Shown here piece after piece: positions 23,540 through 30,519 of a stretch of 38,470 nucleotides of DNA. Location: contig WQZG01000030.1 of the NCBI GenBank assembly GCA_009780855.1, positions 1 to 38,470 of the forward strand, read 5' to 3'. Within the stretch, counting starts at the first letter, position 1. Every line of letters starts with the position of its first letter. The notes under the pieces are model-generated. The model made no database searches. It was not told the origin of the DNA and worked only from the letters and a program-made list of their open reading frames with translations. A program made the translations under genes and the position numbers. Origin of the DNA: Treponema sp. (GTDB lineage Bacteria > Spirochaetota > Spirochaetia > Treponematales > Breznakiellaceae).

Positions 23540-23580
23540 AAAAAGCAAAAATCCGTAAAAATGCGCAGCCGGAGTCTGTT

Positions 23581-24666
23581 ATGGAAAAAAGAACCCCGCT
23601 TTTCGAATGGCATTCTTCAAACGGCGGACGTATGGTCAGCTTCGCCGGTTATTCCCTGCCCGTCCAATATGAAACCGGAGTCATTGCCGAACATAACGCG
23701 GTGCGTAAAAACGCCGGCCTGTTCGATGTAAGCCACATGGCCGAATTTACGCTTACCGGAAAAGACGCCCTGCGCAATCTGGGCCTAATTTTTACCAATG
23801 ATTTTACAAACATGGTAACCGGCCGGGTCAGGTATACTCTCCTGTGTAATGAAACCGGCGGTATTATAGATGACCTGGTAGTCTGTAAAATGGATGAAGG
23901 CCGCTATATGCTGGTGGTTAACGCGGCCAACCGCGAAAAAGACGCGGCCTGGATTGGAAAAAAAATCAGCGGAGACTGTTGTTTTGAAGATGTGTCCGAT
24001 GATTGGGCCCAGATTGCCCTGCAGGGTCCGCAGTCACAAAAAATCCTGGCCTCTGTTTCAAATACAATTCCTTCAAAATATTACACTTTGATTGAAAACG
24101 GCAGCGCAGCCGGAATCCCCTGCATAATATCGCAGACCGGGTACACAGGCGAAGACGGTTTTGAACTCTACTGCAAAAACAATGACGCGGTATTGTTATG
24201 GGAAAAACTGCTGGACGCCGGCAAGAATGCAGGCCTGCTGCCATGCGGGCTGGGCTGCCGGGATACATTAAGGCTGGAAGCCGGAATGCCCCTGTGGGGC
24301 CATGAAATGGACGAAACAATCACGCCATTTGAAGCGGGTCTTTCTTTTGGCGTAAAAATGAACAAACCGGATTTTATCGGCAAAACGGCCCTGGAAAAAA
24401 AATTCAGACCATCCCGGCTGCGGACCGGAATTGAGATAACCGGACGCGGTATAGCAAGGGAGAAGTCGGCGGTTTACAGCGGCGGCGTTCAGATTGGAAT
24501 TACCACATCCGGCACCTTTTGTCCGTATCTGGAAAAAGCCTGCGCCATGGCCTTACTTGACGCAGGTTTTGCAAAGCCGGGTATCGCAGTAAATATTGAT
24601 GTACGCGGCAGAATGATCGAAGGCGTAACCTGCACTCTGCCGTTTTATAAAAAAATTATTTCATGA
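23581..24666 (+). CDS. gcvT: Glycine cleavage system T protein (aminomethyltransferase)
   Basis: Releases ammonia from the aminomethyl group on lipoyl-H-protein and passes the one-carbon unit to tetrahydrofolate. The 361-residue protein has the family segments P-L-F-E-W-H near the start, F-D-V-S-H-M near 47, N-E-T-G-G-I-I-D-D-L near 92-101 (with the catalytic Asp), and T-G-Y-T-G-E-D-G-F-E near 192. ATG 23581 is chosen because GGAG lies 6 bases upstream and because the sequence before it belongs to RNA hairpins; the open frame back to 23521 is therefore leader. First gene of the gcv set, with gcvH following after a 331-base gap. Confidence 0.96.
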   Translation: MEKRTPLFEWHSSNGGRMVSFAGYSLPVQYETGVIAEHNAVRKNAGLFDVSHMAEFTLTGKDALRNLGLIFTNDFTNMVTGRVRYTLLCNETGGIIDDLVVCKMDEGRYMLVVNAANREKDAAWIGKKISGDCCFEDVSDDWAQIALQGPQSQKILASVSNTIPSKYYTLIENGSAAGIPCIISQTGYTGEDGFELYCKNNDAVLLWEKLLDAGKNAGLLPCGLGCRDTLRLEAGMPLWGHEMDETITPFEAGLSFGVKMNKPDFIGKTALEKKFRPSRLRTGIEITGRGIAREKSAVYSGGVQIGITTSGTFCPYLEKACAMALLDAGFAKPGIAVNIDVRGRMIEGVTCTLPFYKKIIS

Positions 24667-24671
24667 AAAAT

Positions 24672-24969
24672 TTTACCACGAATCGTACCTGCGGTACTTA
24701 CACGAACCAAGCACACGAACTCTCACGAAAAAAATTTTCCGCAAGATCTCTCACAGAGATCTCGGAGTGCACAGAGGTACACAAAGCAGAGAGAGAAAAG
24801 AAAAGGGAGGAATTAGAAGGGAGAAATGAGAAAAGTCCAGAGTTAAAAGAGTTGGAAATTAAGTTTCTTCCATTCCTAATTTTTAATTCCTCATTCCTAA
24901 TTTCTTCGTGAGAGCTCTTCTCAAATGACTTATGTTCGTGAACGTACCGAAGGTACGGTTCGTGGTAAA
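24672..24969. repeat. Composite element with 36-bp terminal inverted repeats in the gcv operon
   Basis: Fills almost the whole 331-base gap between gcvT and gcvH. The outer arms (24672-24707 and 24934-24969) are inverted copies with about four mismatches over 36 bases, and each contains its own small GTACC/GGTAC hairpin. An inner pair, CTCTCACGAA (24720-24729) and TTCGTGAGAG (24905-24914), continues the stem. The middle contains GATCTCT-CAC-AGAGATC and an AG-rich/CT-rich palindrome related to that at 19259-19357. No ORF with gene-like features is seen. It looks like a miniature mobile or intergenic repeat element. Confidence 0.85.
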
Positions 24970-24997
24970 TAATAAAATAAAAGATAAGGAGGAAAGA

Positions 24998-25366
24998 ATG
25001 AATATACCGGAAAATCTCAAGTACACAAAATCACATGAATGGATCAGGGTACTGGATAACGGGACTCTGGAGATCGGACTCACCGACTTTGCGCAGCAGG
25101 AGCTGGGAGACATAGTATTTGTCAACCTGCCCAAAAGCGGCGAAAAAATAACAGCCGGGTCTGTGTTCGCGGACGTGGAGTCGGTAAAAGCTGTCTCCGA
25201 TATTTACAGTCCGGCCGACGGCGCGGTCACCGAGATTAACCAGGATCTGCTTAACGCCCCGGAATTGATCAACAAGTCGCCCTACACCGCCTGGCTCATC
25301 CGCGCAGACGGCGCTGTGCCGGAAGGAGAACTCCTTACCGCGAACGAATATTCCAAAATACTTTAA
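24998..25366 (+). CDS. gcvH: Glycine cleavage system H protein
   Basis: Small lipoyl carrier that shuttles the aminomethyl group between P, T and L proteins. The 122 residues show K-Y-T-K-S-H-E-W near the start, I-G-L-T-D-F-A-Q-Q-E-L-G-D-I-V-F-V, and the lipoylation site E-S-V-K-A-V-S with Lys64. Ends with the usual W-L-I-R segment and a short tail. AAGGAGG 5 bases before ATG 24998 decides the start; an upstream in-frame extension would read through the inverted repeat and is rejected. gcvPA begins 12 bases later. Confidence 0.97.
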   Translation: MNIPENLKYTKSHEWIRVLDNGTLEIGLTDFAQQELGDIVFVNLPKSGEKITAGSVFADVESVKAVSDIYSPADGAVTEINQDLLNAPELINKSPYTAWLIRADGAVPEGELLTANEYSKIL

Positions 25367-25378
25367 CAGGAAAAAAAC

Positions 25379-26752
25379 ATGGGCTCTTATATTCCCAATA
25401 CCGAAAGCGATCGCAGGGAAATGCTAAAGTTTCTTGGCAAGTCATCGGTTGATAAACTTTTTGCGGCGGTTCCCCAAGGCGTAAAGGTTAAAAATTTAAA
25501 TCTGTCTTCCGGCCTCACAGAACTGGAACTGTCAAGAAAAATAAAAACCATTGCGCAAAAGAACAAAGTCTTCCCGGTAATCTTCCGCGGCGCCGGAGCA
25601 TACCGCCACTATATACCGGCCGCTGTCAAACGAATCTGCTCGGCAGAAACTTTTTTAACCGCTTACACACCCTACCAGGCGGAGATCAGCCAGGGGATAC
25701 TTCAGGGTATTTTTGAGTACCAGACCATGATCTGCGAACTCACCGGCATGGATGTGTCAAACGCTTCAGCGTACGACGGAGCCAGCGCGGCCGCGGAAGC
25801 TGTTAATATGTGTTCGGACATTGTCCGTACAGACAGCACCGCGGGCACACGGCAGAATGTTTATGTCAGCGCGGCATCTCATCCCCATGTAATACAAACC
25901 ATCGAGACCTACTGTTTTGGCTACGGTATAAATGTCAGCCTGGTCCCATGCTGCGCAGACGGTAAAACCGATCTCAGGGCACTGGAAAAAATACTGGCCT
26001 CCGATCCAAACGCCGGTTGTTTTTATCTGCAGAGCCCCAATTTTTACGGCCTTATCGAAGAAGTCAAAGACATTGCGAAAAAAGTACACGCGGCAGGCGC
26101 CCTCCTTGTTCAGGGGGTAAACCCGATGTCGCTGGGTATAATGGAAAGCCCCGGAGAAAACGGAGCGGATATCGCCGTCGGGGAAGGCCAGAGCCTTGGA
26201 CTGCCGCTGGCCTTCGGCGGACCTTACCTTGGATTTATGGCCTGCAAAAAAAACCTGATGCGCAAAATGCCGGGCAGGATAGTAGGCGAAACCACCGACA
26301 GCCGCGGGGAGAGGGCGTTCGTCCTGACCATGCAGGCCCGCGAGCAGCACATACGCCGCGAGAAGGCGTCCAGCAATCTCTGTTCCAACGAAGCGCTTTG
26401 CGCCCTGACCGCGGCGGTTTATCTTTCGGTGATGGGCCAGGAAGGCTTTGCTGAAGCCGGCAGGCAATGCCATTCAAAGGCGGTTTACGCGGCGAATAAA
26501 ATCAGGGAGATTCCGGGTTTTCAGCTTATATATAAAGGCGAGTTCTTTAATGAATTCGTGAGCTCCTGCCCGGACAGCGAAAAAGTTTTAAGGCTCCTGG
26601 AAGAAAAAAATATTCTTGGCGGTTACCCGCTGGCAAAGGACAGGATCCTGTGGTGCGTTACAGAGGTAAACACAAAAGAAGAAATTGATGAACTGGTTTT
26701 GCTGCTTTCGCACGCAAACATGCCGTCATCGTTACCGGGGGTATCCAGATGA
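25379..26752 (+). CDS. gcvPA: Glycine dehydrogenase (decarboxylating) subunit 1
   Basis: N-terminal half of the P protein in organisms where it is split in two. With GcvPB it decarboxylates glycine and loads the aminomethyl group onto lipoyl-GcvH. The 457 residues match the family length and include Y-I-P-N-T-E-S-D-R-R-E-M-L near the start, R-G-A-G-A-Y-R-H-Y-I-P near 71, the Y-T-P-Y-Q-A-E-I-S-Q-G-I-L-Q motif near 96 and an R-E-Q-H-I-R-R-E-K-A-S-S-N-L-C segment near 322. This subunit lacks the PLP lysine. Overlaps gcvPB by 4 bases (ATGA), so the subunits are translationally coupled. Confidence 0.96.
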   Translation: MGSYIPNTESDRREMLKFLGKSSVDKLFAAVPQGVKVKNLNLSSGLTELELSRKIKTIAQKNKVFPVIFRGAGAYRHYIPAAVKRICSAETFLTAYTPYQAEISQGILQGIFEYQTMICELTGMDVSNASAYDGASAAAEAVNMCSDIVRTDSTAGTRQNVYVSAASHPHVIQTIETYCFGYGINVSLVPCCADGKTDLRALEKILASDPNAGCFYLQSPNFYGLIEEVKDIAKKVHAAGALLVQGVNPMSLGIMESPGENGADIAVGEGQSLGLPLAFGGPYLGFMACKKNLMRKMPGRIVGETTDSRGERAFVLTMQAREQHIRREKASSNLCSNEALCALTAAVYLSVMGQEGFAEAGRQCHSKAVYAANKIREIPGFQLIYKGEFFNEFVSSCPDSEKVLRLLEEKNILGGYPLAKDRILWCVTEVNTKEEIDELVLLLSHANMPSSLPGVSR

Positions 26753-28212
26753 AACTGATATTTGAAAAAGGAAAAACCGGCCGCGGCTGTGATATACTGC
26801 CGCCCTGCGATGTGCCCGCGGTAAAATTGCCGGGATCGGTTTCACGTAAAACTCCGGCCCGCCTTCCCGGCGCAGACGAGAACGAAATCTCGCGCCACTA
26901 CTGGAGTCTGGCAAAACGTTCGTTCGGAATCAACGACGGATTTTATCCGCTTGGTTCCTGCACCATGAAGTACAATCCAAAAATCAACGAAGAACTGGCT
27001 TCGCTGCCGGGTTTTGCAGACATTCATCCGCTCCAGCCTTTGCACACAATAGAAGGCTGTACGGAAATTCTGCGGACTGCAGCGGACTGCCTTAACGAAA
27101 TATCCGGCATGGACGCGATGAGTTTCCAGCCGGCGGCCGGCGCTCACGGAGAGTTCGCGGGCCTGCTGCTTTTTAAGGCGTACCACAAAATCCGCGGCGG
27201 CAATGCACGCAAAAAAATTATAATACCGGATAGCGCCCATGGAACCAATCCGGCAAGCGCGGCAATGGCCGGTTTTGAAGTAGTCAATATTCCGTCAGGC
27301 AAAGACGGCTGTGTGGATTTGGCCGAACTTAAAAAAGCCGTTGGCCCGGATACCGCAGGCCTTATGCTGACCAACCCAAATACACTGGGTATCTTTGATC
27401 CAAATATACTGGAAATTACAGAGACAATTCACAAAGCCGGCGGGCTTAATTATTACGACGGCGCAAATTTAAACGCAATCATGGGACTTGTCCGCCCTGG
27501 CGACATGGGTTTTGACGCGGTTCACCTCAACCTCCACAAATCATTCTCCACACCGCACGGCGGAGGCGGCCCGGGCCTGGGCGCGCTCGGATGCAAAAAA
27601 CTGCTTGCACCGTTCATGCCGTTATCCGGTTACGGATTGAGCGGCCGCGAGTACCCGGCAGGCGAACAACAGCAGGCCGGAGATCAGAGCATCGGCCGGA
27701 TCAGAAGCTTCTGGGGAAATTTTTTGGTGGCAGTAAGGGCAGCGGCCTATATCTTAACACTGGGAAAAGAAAACATACCTGAAGCCGCGCGGAACGCGGT
27801 ATTAAACGCCAATTATATGATGGAACGTTTAAGGGAAAAAATACCGCCTGTACTTGACGGCCCCTGTATGCATGAGTTTGTAATATCACTTGAAGAACTT
27901 AAAAACAGGACCGGTGTGTCGGCGCTCGATTTCGCCAAAGCGCTGCAGGACTTCCAATCGCAGGATTTTAAAATCCACCCGCCCACAATGTACTTCCCGC
28001 TGATAGTAAAGGAAGCTCTGATGATCGAACCGCCGGAAACCGAATCAAAGGAAACCATTGACACGGCGGTTGAAGTTTTTTTACGGCTGATTGACAGGGC
28101 GAATGAAAACCCAGGAAGTCTCAAGGCGGCGCCGGAAAAAACGGTTATCGGCCGCCCGGACGAAACCAGGGCAGCGCGGCAGCCTGTACTTCGTTATATG
28201 TTCGACAGGTAA
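26749..28212 (+). CDS. gcvPB: Glycine dehydrogenase (decarboxylating) subunit 2, PLP subunit
   Basis: C-terminal, cofactor-carrying half of the split P protein. The 487 residues contain F-Y-P-L-G-S-C-T-M-K-Y-N-P-K near 65, the G-A-H-G-E segment near 131, D-S-A-H-G-T-N-P-A-S near 161, and the PLP-binding Lys264 in L-N-L-H-K-S-F-S-T-P-H-G-G-G-G-P-G. Starts within the last codons of gcvPA. It is the last gene of the operon here; lpd (L protein) must be encoded elsewhere. A convergent gene ends 8 bases after the stop, and no clear terminator lies between them. Confidence 0.97.
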   Translation: MKLIFEKGKTGRGCDILPPCDVPAVKLPGSVSRKTPARLPGADENEISRHYWSLAKRSFGINDGFYPLGSCTMKYNPKINEELASLPGFADIHPLQPLHTIEGCTEILRTAADCLNEISGMDAMSFQPAAGAHGEFAGLLLFKAYHKIRGGNARKKIIIPDSAHGTNPASAAMAGFEVVNIPSGKDGCVDLAELKKAVGPDTAGLMLTNPNTLGIFDPNILEITETIHKAGGLNYYDGANLNAIMGLVRPGDMGFDAVHLNLHKSFSTPHGGGGPGLGALGCKKLLAPFMPLSGYGLSGREYPAGEQQQAGDQSIGRIRSFWGNFLVAVRAAAYILTLGKENIPEAARNAVLNANYMMERLREKIPPVLDGPCMHEFVISLEELKNRTGVSALDFAKALQDFQSQDFKIHPPTMYFPLIVKEALMIEPPETESKETIDTAVEVFLRLIDRANENPGSLKAAPEKTVIGRPDETRAARQPVLRYMFDR

Positions 28213-28220
28213 AAGAAAAT

Positions 28221-28802
28221 TTATTTTTTTGCGGTTTTGCGGTAAAGCAGGAAATAGTCCGCGAATGAAACCAGCGCGATAGCCATGGAAATAATAAAGA
28301 TTATAAGCGCGGCCTGGTGGAAAACTACGCCTATTGACTGATAGCCAATATTGGTAAAAGTCAGGGAGAGCATGCACGCCAGGCCGGTCAGCATATAAAA
28401 TACGGCCTTGAGCTTGCCTCCGGAACGCGCGCCCATGACAACGCCCTTCTGCATCATAAGGAGGCGGATAAACAGAATCCCGAACTCCCTGAACAGGATC
28501 ACAAGGAACGGAATAACGGGCAAAAGGCCGCTAGTTATAAAACATAAAAAATATGTTACGCGCACCAGTGTATCGGAGAACGGATCGAAAATTTTGCCAA
28601 AGTCACTGACCTCGTTGCGGCTGCGGGCGACCAGGCCGTCCAGCCAGTCCGAACATTCGATAACAATAAATAAACCCCATAATATCGCCAGGAATCCAGC
28701 GCTGTGGAAAAACGCCCCATCAATACCGGGATGGAGATAAACAATAAAAAAAACGGGCGCCAGAATCAAACGTAGCGAAGTAATTTTGTTGGCCAGTGTC
28801 AT
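28221..28802 (-). CDS. CDP-alcohol phosphatidyltransferase (PgsA-like)
   Basis: Membrane enzyme that transfers a phosphatidyl group from CDP-diacylglycerol to an alcohol, probably glycerol-3-phosphate (PgsA role). The family motif D-x2-D-G-x2-A-R-x8-G-x3-D-x3-D is complete: S-D-W-L-D-G-L-V-A-R, eight residues, then G-K-I-F-D-P-F-S-D. About five hydrophobic helices follow and precede it. ATG 28800-28802 (193 aa) is preferred. The frame is open to a TTG at 28838, but that TTG is part of a TTGACA promoter box. Substrate alcohol is not certain from sequence. Confidence 0.88.
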   Translation of the reverse strand: MTLANKITSLRLILAPVFFIVYLHPGIDGAFFHSAGFLAILWGLFIVIECSDWLDGLVARSRNEVSDFGKIFDPFSDTLVRVTYFLCFITSGLLPVIPFLVILFREFGILFIRLLMMQKGVVMGARSGGKLKAVFYMLTGLACMLSLTFTNIGYQSIGVVFHQAALIIFIISMAIALVSFADYFLLYRKTAKK

Positions 28803-28809
28803 GATTGGA

Positions 28810-28838
28810 AGTATGGAATATGGGGCCAGTACTGTCAA
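28810..28838 (-). promoter_or_regulatory. Promoter of the PgsA-like gene, giving a near-leaderless mRNA
   Basis: Minus strand: perfect TTGACA (28838-28833), a 17-base spacer, then CATACT (28815-28810, four of six). Only 7 bases lie between the -10 box and the ATG at 28802, and no ribosome site is present, so transcription would start at or beside the start codon. Confidence 0.55.
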
Positions 28839-28868
28839 TAACGCGGATTACTGCAAACCATAAAAAAT

Positions 28869-29702
28869 CTAAACCGGCTGGCAGACAGGGCAAAAATAAA
28901 TATTACCGCCCATATACGCTTCCCGTATAATGGTATTCCCGCACGCAGGGCAGGGATCTTTTAAAGTATTGGCGGACAGAATGGTTTTGTACCCGCCGCT
29001 GTTTCCAAATAGATCTTTTTCGGTGTCGCGGCCTCCCTGTTTGCGCATTGCGAGAAGGGTTGACTTTAGGCTTTTGTACAATACACCGAATTCCTTGCCG
29101 TTAAAATCCCCAAGTTTTTTTCTGGGATTGATGCGGGCGTTCCATAAGATATCCTGCAAAACGCCGTTGCCCAAACCGGGTATCCGCTGTTCGGTGGCAA
29201 GGAAGGCTTTGGCGCTGATGCCGGGTTTGCAATTTTTAACAAGTGAATCAAAATATGGTCTGTCAAAGGCATCGGTGAGGGGATCGGGAGTCTTGTTCAC
29301 TTTGAAATTTTTGGGCAGTTCATTTTTGTTTGCCGGGAAACAAAACATGGCGCCCCACATCTGGACAGTACAGGTCATCGAAGAACCATCATCGAATTCC
29401 AGAAGAAGCTGATAAGATTTTGGAAGTTTGGCGCCGCTTTCGTGATACTTGATCGGAGTGCTTATTACCATCAGAATGTCATCGCAGATTATCTCCGTGT
29501 TGCCGCCGCAGGTGTAGCCGGTGCCGGGATTGGAACCCGTTATTGTTTTACCCTTTAGCTTTTTACCGTAATCTTTTGGGTCGCCTGAGTACCAGGCAAA
29601 CTTGTGCGGAAAAGTATTGGCAGCGGCCCGGACAATGGTTTTTCCGGTTAATGTTTTGTTGATTTGTTCAGATAATACATGGCATTCCGGCAGTTCGATC
29701 AT
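28869..29702 (-). CDS. Fpg/Nei-family DNA glycosylase-like protein lacking the N-terminal proline
   Basis: Formamidopyrimidine-DNA glycosylase/endonuclease VIII family, which removes oxidised bases and cuts the strand. The 277 residues contain the E-L-P-E start, a helix-two-turn-helix region R-I-P-G-L-G-N-G-V-L-Q-D-I-L near 172, and an intact C-terminal zinc finger (C-P-A-C-G then C-P-V-C). The mature N-terminus should be Pro (P-E-L-P-E), the Schiff-base nucleophile; here it is Ile (M-I-E-L-P-E), while the catalytic Glu3 remains. A good AAGGAG 5 bases before the ATG rules out a mis-called start. Glycosylase activity is therefore doubtful or uses another residue. It ends 66 bases before the PgsA-like gene. 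Confidence 0.87.
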   Translation of the reverse strand: MIELPECHVLSEQINKTLTGKTIVRAAANTFPHKFAWYSGDPKDYGKKLKGKTITGSNPGTGYTCGGNTEIICDDILMVISTPIKYHESGAKLPKSYQLLLEFDDGSSMTCTVQMWGAMFCFPANKNELPKNFKVNKTPDPLTDAFDRPYFDSLVKNCKPGISAKAFLATEQRIPGLGNGVLQDILWNARINPRKKLGDFNGKEFGVLYKSLKSTLLAMRKQGGRDTEKDLFGNSGGYKTILSANTLKDPCPACGNTIIREAYMGGNIYFCPVCQPV

Positions 29703-29718
29703 ACTAACTCCTTTTTAA

Positions 29719-30519
29719 TCAGCGGAAGATCAGCTGTTCCCCGCCATAAAAAATACGCGCCGAATTTCCCTGATATAAAAATTCAGGGGGGATATCAAAA
29801 GTATTTTTCTCCATGAATACAAGATTTAATTTACCCAGGAAACTTTCCCTGTCAAAACCGGCAAAATAATTGGCGAGCCTGCTTTTTGGCAGACCGTCCG
29901 CAAACCGCGGATCAGTGTAAACGGTTTTCCCGCCATTTTCTATTTGAATTATTTTGCCGTGTTTGGCGCCGCCAACGGCCGGGAAAAACGAATCGTATCC
30001 AAAGACCGCGACAGTTGATTTGCAGCCTTCGCCTTCATTGTTAAGACCGGCTCCGTCCTGATTAAAAATAACCGCAGTCATTCCTGGAATTATTTCAAAC
30101 GAAACCTGTCCGTCAGCGCTTACATCCATATTGGCCAGTAATTTTTCACCGCGATCAATACGCGGGAATTGCCCAAGCTGCCACGCGATCCAGACAATAA
30201 CAATGCCGGCCGCGAGCAGGAGGGGAAACCCGGCGGCTTTTGGAAAACGGGCAGACAGTACAAACAAAAGCGCTATTACGGCGCCGGTTATATAGACAGC
30301 GGAGGCAGTTATAAATTTTCCGTTGGTCAATATCAGTGAAACCGCGAAGAAAGCGACAGCCGCGGACAGCAGCACAAAACCAATGGTTACACAGCGGTTG
30401 CGGAAACGCAGTTTGGCAGAAAGCCTGAACCAGTTTAAAAAACAGCCGAGGCCGGAGCCAAGAAACAGAAATGCCAGGTACAGCAGATCCCGCCCCGCGC
30501 CGAAGTTTTCAGAATCCAT
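29719..30519 (-). CDS. Hypothetical membrane protein
   Basis: Not recognised. The 266-residue protein has four hydrophobic helices in its first half (about 12-28, 45-65, 70-92 and 97-115), including L-L-Y-L-A-F-L-F-L-G-S-G-L-G. A soluble C-terminal domain of about 140 residues follows (A-D-G-Q-V-S-F-E-I-I-P-G-M-T-A-V-I-F; Y-D-S-F-F-P-A-V-G-G-A-K-H-G), probably mostly beta. Its ATG overlaps the M32 carboxypeptidase stop by 11 bases and has no ribosome site, so it relies on coupling. The glycosylase gene follows 16 bases later. Confidence 0.7.
   Translation of the reverse strand: MDSENFGAGRDLLYLAFLFLGSGLGCFLNWFRLSAKLRFRNRCVTIGFVLLSAAVAFFAVSLILTNGKFITASAVYITGAVIALLFVLSARFPKAAGFPLLLAAGIVIVWIAWQLGQFPRIDRGEKLLANMDVSADGQVSFEIIPGMTAVIFNQDGAGLNNEGEGCKSTVAVFGYDSFFPAVGGAKHGKIIQIENGGKTVYTDPRFADGLPKSRLANYFAGFDRESFLGKLNLVFMEKNTFDIPPEFLYQGNSARIFYGGEQLIFR

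Noticed and set aside
23521-23580. In-frame N-terminal extension of gcvT
   Set aside because: The 20 extra codons lie in the RNA hairpins after the riboswitch. A good ribosome site precedes ATG 23581, and the length from there equals that of normal T proteins.
24672-24969. CRISPR array or insertion sequence in the gcv operon
   Set aside because: The repeats are inverted and not regularly spaced direct repeats, and there is no transposase frame.
24932-24997. In-frame N-terminal extension of gcvH
   Set aside because: It would be translated from the inverted-repeat arm. AAGGAGG before ATG 24998 and the normal H-protein length fix the start.
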